Origin: Anadara kagoshimensis
Taxonomy: Eukaryota > Mollusca > Bivalvia > Arcoida > Arcidae
Reading direction: 5' to 3'
DNA: 64,000 nucleotides
Assembly (NCBI GenBank): GCA_021292105.1
Contig: CM037870.1
Coordinates: forward strand, 16,277,234-16,341,233
In this document: positions 11,901 through 25,184 of the stretch, piece by piece
Position numbering within the stretch: the first letter of the stretch is position 1
Layout of the letters: every line of letters begins with the position of its first letter
The notes under the pieces: model-generated
Told to the model about the DNA's origin: nothing
Databases searched by the model: none
The model's input: the letters and a program-made list of their open reading frames with translations, nothing else
Made by a program: the position numbers and the translations under genes

Positions 11901-14629
11901 CAAGAGGCCATGGGCCTTATCGCTCACCTGAGGAACAGTACATATCTTATGCAGAGGTTCAATGGTCAATGACATTAATAAAAGAGAATATCAAAATTTT
12001 CAGCAGTAAGGGCCAATAATATGCAAGTATTTTTGCAAATTAATTATAATAATTATTATAATTATAAGGATGCTATATATAACATATTTAAAGTCTAGCT
12101 ACAATATATAATATAAACAGCTAAAACATCTGTATTTTAAAATGTGCATTAGGTTAATACCTACAATATTCCAATATACATGCCTATACAAAGAGTTTAT
12201 AGTTTTTGAGATAATTAACCATTTAAGTATTCGTTTGCATCTATGACCTTGACCTTTGAACCTATGACCTTCATTCATATATCAAAATGATCATTAGGCC
12301 AATACCAACAATATTCCAATATACATGCCTATACAAAAAGTTTATAGTTTTTGAGATAATTAACCATTTAAGTATTCGTTCGCATCTTTGACCTTGACCT
12401 TTGAACCTATGACCTTCATTCATATATCAAAATGATCATTAGGCCAATACCTACAATATTCCAATATACATGCCTATACAAAAAGTTTATAGTTTTTGAG
12501 ATAATTAACCATTTCAGTACTTGTTAACATCTGTGACCTTGACCTTTGAACCCATGACCTTTATTCATATATCCAAATGACCATTGTGCCATTACCTACA
12601 ATATTCTGATATACATGCCTATACAAACAAGAGGCCCAAAAGGGCCTGTAACGCTCACCTGGGTCTATTGGACTTCTGTGATAGTTGAAATTGACTTACT
12701 GATTTCAGAGAAGTCATTTAAGTAATGTTTACAGAGGCACGAAGAAACACACTGCAACACAACAACCTCAGTTGGCCTTTGGCCGGGTGAGCTGAAAACA
12801 TACCATTTCATTTAAACCATAAACCTAGTTGATGACCAAACTTTTACTTTCTATGTTTCAAATTTGAACAAAATCAGTCAATAAAATAAAATAAATCTGA
12901 AAGGGAATATTATGCGCTTTGGCTATTTATAGTAATGGCAACCATCTTGGAAATGGAACGGCAACACCAAACAAAAATTTTACTCCTTACCACTCAAGGA
13001 CATTCCACATAAAATTTGATTGAAATTGGCCCAGCAGTTTCAGAGGAGAAGATTTTCAAAGAATCATGCTAAAAAATACACCTAATTTGCATATTCCGCT
13101 AATATTGTAGCAACGAAAAAATTTGCGGAAAACCCCGTTTTATATGTTAAATGGCCAGAAATCTACTTTCTATATTTCAAATTTGAACGAAATCGGCTCA
13201 CAAATAAATCTGAAACAACAAGTTATGTGTTTTTGCTATTTATAGTAACAGCAGCCATCTTGGATATGGGGCAACAAAACCGAACAAATTTTTACTCATT
13301 ACCACCCAAGAACCTTCCACAACAAATTTGGTTCAAATTGGCCCAGCAGTTTCAGAGAAGAAGATTTTCAAAGAATCATGCTAAAAATACACCTAATTTG
13401 CATATTCCGCTAATATCGTAGCAACGAAAATTTTTAAGGAAAAACCCGTTTTATATGTTAAATGGCCAGACATCTACTTTCTATATTTCAAATTTGAATG
13501 AAATTGGCCAACAAATAAATCTGAAACAACAAATTATGTGTTTTTGCTATTTATTGTAACAGCAGCCATCTTGGATAAGGGGCGGCTAAACCGAACACAA
13601 TTTTTACTCATTACCACCCAAGGACCTTCCACAACAAATTTGGTTTAAATTGGCCCAGCAGTTTCAGAGAAGAAGATTTTCAAAGAATCATGCTAAAAAT
13701 ACACCTAATTTGCATATTCCGCTAATATCGTAGCAACGAGAATTTTTACGGAAAACCCGTTTTATATGTTAAATGGCCAGACATCTACTTTCTATATTTC
13801 AAATTTGAACGAAATCGGCCCACAAATAAATCTGAAACAACAAATTATGTGTTTTTGCTATTTATAGTAACAGCAGCCATCTATGATCTTGGATATGGGG
13901 CGGCAAAACTGAACACAATTTTTACTCATTACCACCCAAGGACCTTCCACAACAAATTTGGTTCAAATTGGCCCAGCAGTTTCAGAGAAGAAGATTTTCA
14001 AAGAATCATGCTAAAAATACACCTAATTTGCATATTCTGCTAATATCGTAGCAACAAAAATATTTACGGAAAAACCTGTTTTATATGTTAAATGGCCAGA
14101 CATCTACTTTCTATATTTCAAATTTGAACTAAATCGGCCCACAAATAAATCTCAAACAACAAATTATGTGCTTTTGCTATTTACAGTAACAGCAGCCATC
14201 TTGGATAAGGGTTGGCAACACCGAACACAATTTTTACTCATTACCACCCAAGGATCTTCCACACCAAATTTGGTTCAAATTGGCCCAGTAGTTTCAGAGG
14301 AGAAGATTAAAGTTTACGGACGGACGGACTGACGGACTGACGAACGCTTTATCATGCCATAAGCTCACATGTCTTCGCCAGGTGAGCTAAAAATTCATAG
14401 TTTTGCAGATAATCTTGTTGGGCGTGGCCGAACCCCGAACACAATTTTGAAAGGCTGTTACCTAGGCATGATAGTCACTGAGTTTCATCAAATATGGCCC
14501 AGTAGTTTTGGAGGAGAAGATTTAAATGTAAAGTTTACACACGACGCACGACAGACGACGCACGACCTACGACGGACGGTGATAGATTGCAATAGCTCAT
14601 CTGAGCCTTTGGCTCAGGTGAGCTAAAAA
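11901..14629. mobile_element. GCTCACCTGAG-bounded element (outer copy)
   Basis: Starts caagaggccatgggcc...cgctcacctgag and ends ggctcaggtgagctaaaaa, so the ends are an inverted pair. Inside are ~143-bp tandem units holding atgaccttgacctttgaacc. It is interrupted at 12628 by a second element of the same kind. The structure resembles non-autonomous Helitron-like elements with tandem cores known from bivalves; the class is not proven. Confidence 0.7.
12628..14393. mobile_element. Nested GCTCACCTG-bounded element with ~310-bp tandem core
   Basis: Starts caagaggcccaaaagggcc and ends ggtgagctaaaaa. The core is about five units of ~310-320 bp (the phrase tatatgttaaatggccag recurs at about 13141, 13453, 13763 and 14082). 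It sits inside a tandem unit of the outer element. Confidence 0.8.
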
Positions 14630-15334
14630 CTAAGTCTGTTAACAGGGAGTAGATGCCTGGCAGACTTAAAATTGGTACTTGCATAATGAGGCATCATATA
14701 GAACTAGCATACAAAATTTTAAGTGGCTGTGTTCAATAGTTGCTGAGAAAACTTATGAAAAGTTTTGTTTTGGACAGATGGACAAAGGTAAACCAGTATA
14801 CCTTCTCTTCTTTGATGCAGGCATATAATAATATTGCTGTAGTTTAGTGAGGTTATTCATTCAACTTACCCCAAACAAAATATGCAGTCATATACTTGAC
14901 AATTACCATGTAGGCACATATGAAAGAATCATAATCTACAGCAAAATTTGATATTAAAATAGAAATGTCAGTGACTTATATCAATCGGGTCATGATCCTT
15001 GACCAATAAACCTAAACTGGTATGCAGCACATGTACCATGTTGGTTTACATTTGTTCCAAGTTGGAATAAAATCTATCAATAGACATGAAGGTATGAAGC
15101 AGACAAGGTATTGGAACAGACAGTCAGATGGACAGACAAATGGATAGAAAGAAATGCTTATTTGCTTATTTTGCTATATATTAACCCCCCCTCCTTCTTT
15201 CTTTGCAAGGATTGAGGGGGATATAAAAATTCAATTAATTTTCATAAGATGGAAAATAATTCTAAAACCTTTCAGATAATCCCATCTTTTTACTTTTACA
15301 ATTTAGTTACAACATGAATGAAAATCTTATTAAC

Positions 15335-15568
15335 CTGTTAATTTCTGAGGCCAAAGCCATGATGATCCTTTTGCTTTAACCTCCTTCATTTTTCTAATCT
15401 TGTCCATTTTAGAATTTTCACAGTCAAGAAATGCTCTAAATGCAGGTTGCTGATAAAAAACTATATATACATGTGATAGGTATAAGTAGTGCGCCTTCTC
15501 AAAACTGTATTGATATACAGCTCTTTTGATCTCTTTTACCATGGCCTTTGTGTCTTGATCAAAGGAAC
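15335..15568 (-). CDS. Exon: charged helical / KH-like segment
   Basis: Phase 1 in (acceptor TATTTTATAG) and phase 1 out (donor GTTAATAAG). It encodes SFDQDTKAMVKEIKRAVYQY at its start and a basic stretch near the end (KMDKIRKMKEVKAKG). No family motif is recognised beyond its place in the gene. All four exons from 17653 to 15335 use phase 1 borders, which keeps the frame if one is skipped. Confidence 0.65.
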
Positions 15569-15599
15569 CTATAAAATAGATAAATATACATGAGCCAAT

Positions 15600-16500
15600 T
15601 AACCCTATTATGGCTCAAAATGACTTTTTAATCAATGAGCTACACTTAAGAGCCAGTGTTGCTCCTTATCAAAACTTTTCATGTGCCTATCAATAATAGG
15701 ATCCTATGAAACAGATAAATTATTTTTATCCCACTTCAGATAAAAATCCTTCATTCCCATTGGTCAATTAGTAGCCTAATATGGGGTTATATTAGGTCAC
15801 TAGTGATTACCTCCCTTGTCTCCCCAAAAATATTCGGTCAATAGCGATTACATTCCTGTCAAAACAGTTTGATCTTTCTGTAGATGGATTAATGTTTTGA
15901 TCTCTTGAAGATCAAGATCTTCGTTTGGTGAGATAAATTTGTTACACAGTGATTAGTGATCTAATACAGCAATATATTGAGTATTAGGTCACTAAATTAC
16001 AGTGTAAAAAAGTTTTCTGTATTTATTCAGGATCTGCTCATTTCAAACTTTTCTTTATGTATTCCAATTTTTTTTTTTTTTTTTGTCTCTATTCTGATTA
16101 AGTCTTGAACTTTAACAGGAATATTTCACACAAGTTAAAAGTGAAGTATCTTGTGCAATTTTTGGTAACAATACATCATGGTAGTGTGCATTTTTGCATG
16201 ATCAACATCACTCACACAGGTTTTGCCTTACATTTATTCAGCCTTACCAAACATGTTCTCAGTCAATCAGAATAGATTATAGGCAAACAACATTGTCCTG
16301 TCTGTTTGACCTCTCATTAGAAATGTATTTATATATGATGATATACCCAAAACAGGTAGTGTATGGGTTCACAGATGATACATAAACTATGCACATTTCG
16401 AAGATGTAAACAACATATACACCTGTATGACCTATTCAATAAATGCACTGGTCTGTGATAAATATTTAGACTAAAGGTCAAGCAGACAGGCCAATGTTGT
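15600..16500. other. Intron, nothing recognised
   Basis: AT-rich unique-looking sequence between exons 16526 and 15568, with a T tract near 16070-16085. No gene or repeat family identified. Confidence 0.6.
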
Positions 16501-16525
16501 TACTCTACAAATCATATTATATTAC

Positions 16526-16672
16526 CTGTTATTACAAACTGGACAGAACATATTCTATTTTCCTCCAGTATCCCAGGACATGTCTCTATGTCTGATTTGT
16601 GCAATTTAATTTCTAGTTGTCCAGCCTTTGTCCAATAATGTGTCATATCTTGAGACTTAGCAGACTGGCTAT
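16526..16672 (-). CDS. Exon: beta-rich segment of the central region
   Basis: A symmetric 147-bp exon (phase 1 to phase 1), acceptor GCATATAG and donor GTAATATAA. It encodes a segment with alternating strands around AGQLEIKLHKSDIETCPG and CSVQFVITG. This could be part of an RRM-like or KH-like fold; I cannot decide. Confidence 0.65.
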
Positions 16673-16741
16673 CTATATGCAATATTGTCATAAAAAAGAT
16701 GATTCTTAATACTTTATTCAAGCCAATTTAATTAAAAATAG

Positions 16742-16850
16742 TTGTAGCGGTCTGGGTAGCTCAGTGATAGCTAGAGCACTTTTCTATAGTGTGGGAAGTC
16801 CTAAGGTTTAATACCTAGGTTTGTCTCCTTCCTGTTACAGTTCTGAGGCT
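16742..16850 (+). mobile_element. tRNA-like SINE head fragment
   Basis: tctgggtagctcagtgatag followed by a B-box-like ggtttaatacc; resembles the pol III promoter part of a tRNA-derived SINE, but has no identified tail. Confidence 0.5.
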
Positions 16851-17515
16851 AGTGTGGCATTTTGAAGTGGTTGCAACCACACCTTTAAAAAATTTAAAAA
16901 GAGAGAGAGAGAGAGCTATTGACAGATGTGAATCCCTTATGTTAATATAACAACCTATCGTGGCTCTGCCCTTGACCCCTCATCCCTGGAAGCTTGCGTC
17001 TTTGGCACTCGCACCTAGTATTGATATAATTCTCAACCCCCCTTTTAAAAAATCCTGGATCTGCCCCTGCCTAAATATACATTGCCATATTTAAAGGATC
17101 CTTCATGTATTAGATACATTTCTAAAGGGCCATAATTCTGGGAAACATTCCTCCGAATATACTCCATGTATTTAGATTTAGGCCCATAACTCCAAAAAAC
17201 ATTGCTCTTAATATAAATTGCCATACGGTAAATGTATTTAATTTTGCATGAACTTATTCTTGCAGTATAGGATATTTAGACATATACGTGTTGTTAATTT
17301 TCGCTTTTTTAAATATGGTAACCAACCATAACATAATAAGTATAATATAATTTTCACTTTACATTAATTTTGGTGCAAAACAAACGACTGCAAAAGAAGC
17401 AAAAATTATAAGTACAACATGAAAAAAAAAAAAAAAAAAAAACGTTTACAGTATATGTATAAGATACATTTCCAAAGGGCCATAAGAAATGTCGCGCAAG
17501 ATATTCAATACTTAC

Positions 17516-17653
17516 AAGACTTTTTGATCGGATCAAACAACACTACAGCTTCAGTGTTAGTTCTCATACAATGACTTGGCAGAACCTGAATATGTACATT
17601 CTGACCATTACTGTTTATCCATGTTGACAGAATTTTCTTCTCAGGTGCAATAT
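17516..17653 (-). CDS. Exon: RRM-like segment
   Basis: A symmetric 138-bp exon (phase 1 to phase 1) with acceptor TATTTCAG and a strong donor GTAAGTATTG. The translation IAPEKKILSTWINSNGQNVH followed by IQVLPSHC and TEAVVLFDP resembles the beta strands of an RRM, where the last strand often reads AVVxF. A likely branch point (TACTAAT) lies in the 27 bp between this acceptor and a MITE. The preceding exon should end in phase 1 and was not found. Confidence 0.65.
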
Positions 17654-17680
17654 CTGAAATAATCATATTAGTATTGTGAA

Positions 17681-17886
17681 TTAACGTATCGCCAACCACG
17701 CCCATAATGTATCGACACTGGCTGCCATCACACTACGAAAGCAGTGTCACGGCAACTTATGACGTACTAGTGTCAGTGACGTCATTAAATGGCGCAATTC
17801 AGGCAGAGTTTTCATTCTTTTTGCGTGTAAATCCAGCATCCGGCTATTTGTCAGAACATTGTGGGCGTGGCCAGCGATACGTCAAT
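17681..17886. mobile_element. 206-bp TIR MITE, copy 1
   Basis: Ends AACGTATCGCC... / ...GGCGATACGTCAA pattern (right end GCGATACGTCAA). Its only relative in the window, at 57411-57616, is the same length. Its edge is 27 bp from the splice acceptor of exon 17653. It contains GTGACGTCATTA. Confidence 0.85.
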
Positions 17887-18093
17887 TTAAATGTATGGAA
17901 TTCCACTATCATTGTTTATGTCAGTTTAACATATCAATCATACATAACTATTTAACCACTGAACCGTCTAGAAAAGGGCCTTGATATGACTTCCAATTCC
18001 ATGCAAAGCAAACTGAATACTTTTAATTAACCTTATGATTAGTTTGCTTTGCACTACAATGTAAGTTGTATCATAATAAACACCATTTCTGAA

Positions 18094-19930
18094 CAAGAGG
18101 CCCATGGGCCTTAACGCTCACCTGAGGCAGAGTACATATCTTGTGCAGAGGTTCAACGGTCAATGACATTAATAAAAGAGAATATCAAAATTTTCAGCAG
18201 TAAGGGCCAATAATATGCAATTAATAATAATAATTATTATATAAGTATGCTATATATAACATATCTAAAGTCTAGCTACAATATATTAACTATAAACAGC
18301 TAAAACATCTGTATATTAAAATGATTGTTGTGCAAATGCCTACAATATTCCAGAATACATGCCTATACAAAGAGTTAATAGTTTTTGAGATAATTAACCA
18401 TTTAAGTATTCATTCAATTCATTCATATATCAAAATGATTGTTGTGCAAATGCCTACAATATTCTAATATACATGCCTATACAACAAGTTTATAGTTTTT
18501 GAGATAATTAACCATTTAAATAATAGTTCGCAGCTATGACCTTGACCTTTGAACCTATGACCTTCATTCATATATCAAAATGATCGTTAGGCCAATACCT
18601 ACAATATTCCAAGATGCATGTCTATACAAAAAGTTTATAGTTTTTGAGATAATTAACTATTAAAGTATTTGTTCAATTCTATGACCTTGACCTTTGAACC
18701 TATGACCTTCATTCACATAACAAAATGATCGTTAGGCCAATACCTACAATATTCCAATATGCATGCCTATACAAAAAGTTTACAGCTTTTGAGATAATTA
18801 ACTATTTAAGTATTTGTTCAATTCTATGACCTTGACCTTTGAACCTATGACCTTCATTCATATATCAAAATGACCGTTACCTACAATATTCCAATATACA
18901 TGCCTATACAAAAAGTTTATAATTTTTGAGATAATTAACCATTTAAGAATTCGTTCAATTCTATGACCTTGACCTTTGAACCTATGACCTTCATTTATAT
19001 ATCAAAATGACCATTAGGCCAATACCTACAATATTCCAATATACATGCCTATACAAAAAGTTTATAGTTTTTGAGATAATTAACCATTTAAGTATTGGTT
19101 CGTGCCTATGACCTTGACCTTTGAACCTATGACCTTCATTCATATATCAAAATGACCGTTAGGCCAATACCTACAATATTCCAATATTAGTGCCTATACA
19201 AAAAGTTTATCGTTTTTGAGATAATTAACCATTTCAGTATTCCTTCATGCCTATGACCTTGACCTTTGAACCTATGATCTTCATTTATATACCAAAATGA
19301 TTGTTGTGCAAATGCCTACAATATTCCAATATACATGTCTATACAAAAAGTTTATAGTTTTTGAGATAATTAACCATTTTCATATTTGTTTGCAGCTACG
19401 ACCTTGACCTTTGAACCTATGACCTTCATTCATATATCAAAATGACCCTTAGGCCAATACCTACAATATTCCAATATACATGCCTGTACAAAAAGTTTAT
19501 AGTTTTCAAGATATATTGACAAATACATTAATTTTAGTGATTTTTCCCTTAAGTACCTTGCCATTTTCCCATTTTGGCCTCAACAGTTACGATTTGTGCA
19601 AATCTGATATAGGTGCCCTTAGTATTTTCACATGAAATATCTAAGCTATATCTCTTGTAAGTTCAGAGGAGATGATTTTTAAAGATTTTCACAATTTCCC
19701 CCTTTATGAGGCCCCAAGGGGACATAATCCTTTCATTTGTGCAAATCTGAAAGGCCTTCACCTAGGCATCATAATTACTAAGTTTCATCAAATTTGGCTT
19801 GTTAGTTTCAGAGGAGATGATTAAAATGTACAAAGTTAACGCACGAGGCACGACACACGACGCACGACAGACGACGGACGGTGAACCATTGCAATAGCTC
19901 ATCTGAGCTTTCAGCTCAGGTGAGCTAAAA
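18094..19930. mobile_element. GCTCACCTGAG-bounded element with ~143-bp tandem core
   Basis: Starts caagaggcccatgggcc and ends gctcaggtgagctaaaaa. It carries about eight units of 138-148 bp, each with atgaccttgacctttgaacc (six or more exact copies of TGACCTTGACC). The 3' part holds acacgacgcacgac-type sequence before the end. Confidence 0.8.
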
Positions 19931-20047
19931 ATTCAATGGTTTTATTGAAAATCTTATTTTGGTTTTTAATCGTGAAATAATTTTAAAACACTACTGTGTA
20001 CAACATGTATTTCCAATCACTGGAATAGCAAATAATGTAACGCATAT

Positions 20048-21004
20048 ACTATAGTCCGATCACATTTTCAGTGATGAAAAAACATGTTTTGAATGGGTAG
20101 TGTGATTCAAACTTAGATATCTCACTTGCTATAACTTCAATAGATGTGAAATTGCACATGTGTTATTAGAACATATTTTTTCACATTTTGAATATTTTTT
20201 TCAAATATTTTCAGCTTTTTCATTTTTTTGCTTTTAATTTATATTAATAAATTTTAATAAACTTTTTCGATGAAAGTTTGTTGAAAAATTATTACTTGAT
20301 CGTTTGCAGTCTTGTTTTAAAGATAAGTATTTAAAAATACTACCGTATTTTCCAATCTGCATGGTTAAATTTTTAATATTCACTGTAGTTTTTGGGAGTC
20401 AAAATTTAGCAATTAATTAAAAGGTAGCTGTTGTCCCTCTGATATTTTGATATGGCATATTCGACAGTTTCATTCATGTAAGTCATTCCTAATTGGGTTC
20501 TGATTGGCTAATACGCATTCACGCGATACGGGTTTATACAGGTGTTTCTATACCTTACTAGTATACGTCACGGACTAACCCTTTGCACTTGATTATGAAT
20601 GGACAACAGGTAAAACAGCACAAATATCTAAATAATGAATAATATTTCATTTATTACACATGTTTGGCCTAGAACGACACAGTTTTTTTATTTTAATGTT
20701 TTAAAACTACAAAACCTTCAAACTCATCTAACAAAGCCGAGATTTTTGTCTCAAAATATGTAGTTTTTGGCGATAATGCATTTTACTACGTGATATGCAT
20801 CGTCTGAATTCAGATGCGCGTCTGATAAAAACGGAATTTATTTGATTTTTAGACTAAATATGAAAAATTTAATCAAATTAGTTAAACACATGTTATAAAA
20901 ATAACAGATCTACATATAGCATTAATGAAATTTGAGGTAAGTAATCAACGATCTTTTTAAAACCACATCGGTTTTCATCACTGAATAAGTGATTGGACTA
21001 TAGT
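20048..21004. mobile_element. 957-bp TIR DNA transposon without coding capacity
   Basis: Left end ACTATAGTCCGATCAC, right end (reverse complement) ACTATAGTCCAATCAC, with about 29 of 33 terminal bases matching, both continuing into TTCAGTGATGAAAA. A partial relative is at 52774-53453. Confidence 0.85.
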
Positions 21005-21348
21005 TAGTAGGCCTAAGTAAGAGATACTTATGAGGTCCTATTAGCAATGGCAATGATACTCCCTATTCTCGGTTCCGGACATCCGGGCATTTCAGGTAAA
21101 GATGTTATCGATGGCCTTAGATACGGTGACAACATGCCGTTATATAGCATAGTAAATGATACAAATGTACTATTATTTACCACGGATATTAAACTTTATT
21201 TGAGTCTTTAAGCGATTTTCATGAAATTTGTAGTCAAGTCTATTTGATAACATTGTCATATGGATGGAATGATTTTAAAAAAAATAATTTATAGGTAAAT
21301 TTATAGTCTATTTTTTAAAAGGACTGATCTGTCCGTCGGCTTTCATAA

Positions 21349-22194
21349 CAGGTCTGGGATCCGCCCGAAAGGGGGGATAAATCGAAATCGCCCAATCGGG
21401 GGATAAAGCGTCTAAGCGTTTTTATGACTATAACATCGCGCATGCATATTTCATTTGTTTGCCTAGAAACGGGCTTAAAATCGAGTAAAATTGATGACCT
21501 TTTATAAAACCGGCCGTGGGGATTCATTTCTAAGTAGGGGGACTTAAAAATTTGAACAGTTACAGTAAACTTATATTTCTAAAGATCTGTCGTGCGGAAT
21601 AAAAATCGGTCGTGCGGAAAAAAAGTTATAAGCTCTTAAAAATGCACTTCCGGTTATAAACGTTCCAGTTAAAAATACATCTTAGTTACGGGTATAGAAA
21701 TGCTTAAAGGAACGTTTCTTACCTAGGTCAAATGTGTGATAACCAACTCTTTGAAGATTGTTTTTCATTTTCTGTCTGAATTTCGTCCCCCCCATTAAAT
21801 ACCAAAATGTTTTTAAAAGAATTTTGACCAATCTACACATTTTTTCATGAAATAACTTGTAATTAATTGTTCAGGATAAAATGTCCAGGTTGTGTCAGAA
21901 CTTGTATTCTGTTGTAAAGTCAGGTGAAGAGCTTGTAAATATGTAGCTAATAATAGTATAATTATGTTTCAATTTTCAATCCAATGCCACAATATACTAA
22001 CTTAGCTTTTAGTGGCAATTTGAGTTTTCAGTTTTTACCCGTGTATATGTAGCTATATATCAGAATGTCGGGAGTGTAGGGTAAATCTATATCCTGCTTT
22101 TAGTTCCAACATTATTATTCTAAACTGAAGAAGATTTGTCATTTAGCTTCTTGTTCTTTATTTCAAACAAAATAATGATATTTACTTATAATTA

Positions 22195-22239
<45 letters not shown>

Positions 22240-22767
22240 CAAAAGTGGTATTAACTATTGCGATTGATTATATCATCAAATTGGCTTTGTAGTGACTTGC
22301 TTAAAATTCCTAACTCAGTTTATATTATATACAAAAATTCTTCTAATTATTCAGCATTTACACCAAAAAAAGGGAAGAAAACTGACAAAATGAATGTCAT
22401 CCTCTGATCGAAAAACAAGATAAAACAGTGTATTAATTTTTTTAAATTGAGTAAATTTATAGATTTGAATTAGCAATCAATTTGTGTTTAATTACAAATC
22501 TTCATTCAATTGTTTTTCTTTTATTGAATCTTTCATGTCATCATTGGAAAACACTGCCGATATGTCTGTCATTATTACCTGTACAAAGCTTTAATTTATT
22601 GACAACCGCGAGTATCTATGTACAATCTACCGGATGTTTACATAAGGTAGTATTACTCGCAATCATCGGAACTCTTCTGTGTACTCGCGTGTACACCCAC
22701 AAGAATTACTTCCCTTTGATTGTCCCCCGATCGGGCGATCCCCAGTTTCGGGCAGATCCCAGACCTG
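21349..22767. mobile_element. 1.42-kb TIR element, target duplication CATAA
   Basis: Left end CAGGTCTGGGATCCGCCCGA, right end (reverse complement) CAGGTCTGGGATCTGCCCGA, both continuing into CGATCGGGGGA-like sequence. CATAA at 21344-21348 and 22768-22772 flanks it. Internal (AAT)n at about 22194-22240. No transposase recognised. Confidence 0.85.
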
Positions 22768-22772
22768 CATAA

Positions 22773-24227
22773 TGGTCACGAACTTGGTAATACTTTCACT
22801 TTTTTGCGTAAAAGACATGAGAAACTTAAAAAGTAAAATAATCATTTTTGACATTTAAAATGATTAAAACTGAATTACAAATAGCAACATTTTGTGAATT
22901 TAAATAAGTTTAATTTACTGCCGTCGATTAATCGGCCGGTCCATCACCAAATACATTAACAATCAAAAATTAAAATATAAACCTAAAATCCATTTTAACA
23001 CATCCTTCCAAATTCCAACTTACGACAACTAATATTTAATATGGGACATCGTAAAGACTTTATCCCGATATTAACACCTGTCAATAAATTTTGTATATAT
23101 ATTGTAAGGTAGATCTACCTCTTCATTACCGGCGATGGAATGTCTAATAAACAGGATGTCCGGTACTGTAGTTTATTGATAATCTCTTAATTACCGGTAA
23201 GTAAGAATCGGATGTAAATTCTACTTTTAATAAATTGAGATCAAATAAATATAGTGAAAAAATAAAAGAATGTTTTATTCCAAGTTTTTCTGGGTGTTGC
23301 ATGGATCCCGGGATGTTTTAACCAATATTGTTTTTATGTAATTTAAATAGAGACGATTTCTGAGTTATTATAATTTTAAATTATTTTTAAATTTTAAGTT
23401 TTAAAATTGTTTTATGACCATATCATGGAAATATCAAAATTTGGAGTTATACCAGGGTCAGAAAATGAATTACGACAGAATTTAAGATACAGAGAATGAG
23501 AATGAGAGGCACCGTTAAATTACAATTTCATGCATATTCTACTGATCAGAAATACACAATCGAAAAAATTTATGAAATAATTATTTAAATATTTATAATG
23601 TTATACTGTAATATTTAAAAAAAAATGTTACAAAACAAATTTAAAGAATGTTCCCCATGCTCCATGGTTATTCTATTAAACTTTATTTTTACCCCGCCCG
23701 AATTCACAAATTTAACGCCTTATAAATTAAATATTTTTGACTTTTTGATAAATTTTGAAAGTCTCTAATCATTTATTAAAGTCATAATTTTTTTGTGGAA
23801 AGTTTCATGTCGTATAACCTTGCCAAACTTAAATTTTATTCCATTTTTTAATGTTGGCCTGTACGAATCACTATATAAATCTATAGTATCTAAGGGGTTA
23901 GTGTCACCGTTTCCAAGGTGTCTTAAGTCGCCATCTTCACCTGTGACGTCACACCGAAACCGAGAATAATTACCATTTTGTCTAGATCTCAGAGTTTTAT
24001 ACATTAACATATCACAAATATTAATAATGATTAATAGCAGCGTCATATCATTTTTTTTATAAAAAAGCAATTTTTTATTGCTTTAAGTTATTTAAGAATC
24101 ACATGAACAACAATGGTGATTTTGACCTCATTTTGACCACCTTATTAGGTTTTGCATAGCCCTATTGAGACCATATTCTGAAGATCTAATGCTCCTTTGC
24201 CCTAGATTGGGGAATCTAAAATATAAA
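22773..24227. other. AT-rich sequence, nothing recognised
   Basis: No gene, splice-site-bounded exon or known repeat family was identified on either strand. It lies in the gap where a linker exon of the main gene is expected. Confidence 0.55.
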
Positions 24228-25030
24228 CAAGAGGCCCAATGGGCCTAATACTCTCACCTGATAAATAATGGCTAAAATGTTTGAAAAAAAAAACCCATAA
24301 AAATGAAACCATAATGTCAAAATCTTTATATACAGAAATATTTAAAGCTTTTCCAGATAATTAACCATTTCAGTATTCTTTTGCATGTGACCATGACCTT
24401 TGAATCCATGAACTTCATCGATTTGTCAAAATGAATGTTGTACCAATATCTTCAATCTTCTAATATACATGAAGCCAAATATTACAATCCTGGCTTTTGG
24501 AGGAAAAGATTTTTTTTAAGATTTTTGCACCTCTAGGTCACCTTGACCTAATTATACCCCCGCTTCCATGTAGAAGGGGGTATACTGTTTTACCTCTGAC
24601 CTTCAATCTGTCCATCGGAAACAAACATTTTCATAACAGTTTTCCCAACAACTACTAAATAAAGCCACTTGAAACTTTGTATGCGAGTTCAGTATTCGAT
24701 GAAGTCCCATGTCACAAGTACCTATTTCAAGTCTGCAAGACATGTATTTCCTGTTTCCTAACTTACTTATTTTTCAACATTTTTGGTCAATGGTTGAAAA
24801 TTTCATAATTAACCATTTCAGTATTTGGCTGCATTTGCAAACTTGACCTGTGAACCCATGATCTTCATTCATAACTCAAAATGATCGTAAGGCCAATACC
24901 TACAATATTTTAATATACATGCCTATGGAAAAAGTTTAAAGTAGTTTGCATCTGTGACCTTGTCCTTTGAACTCTTGTCCTTCATTCATGAAAATGATTA
25001 TTAGACCAATACCTACAATATTCTACAAGA
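24228..25030. mobile_element. Truncated GCTCACCTG-type element
   Basis: Starts caagaggcccaatgggcc and has diverged units (catgacctttgaatccatg). An AGGGGGTATA inverted pair lies near 24555-24590. No proper right end before 25.1 kb. Confidence 0.6.
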
Positions 25031-25184
25031 CTTGTTTAATTTATAACTTAACACTTTTGATTTATAAAATCATCTTTGATAATTCAGATTTCACGGTAAC
25101 AAATGTTGCAGTAATATACCATTCTACAACAGTTTGTCCAAGTCAAAAGAGTCTTATTTATGTAGCTCTTTTCTAGTTTCTTTC

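Noticed and set aside
18094-19930. CRISPR-like array (regular repeats)
   Set aside because: Units are whole tandem repeats without unique spacers, in a eukaryotic transposon.
21315-21527. 70-residue minus-strand ORF
   Set aside because: It overlaps the left end of the TIR element at 21349 and has no recognisable motif.
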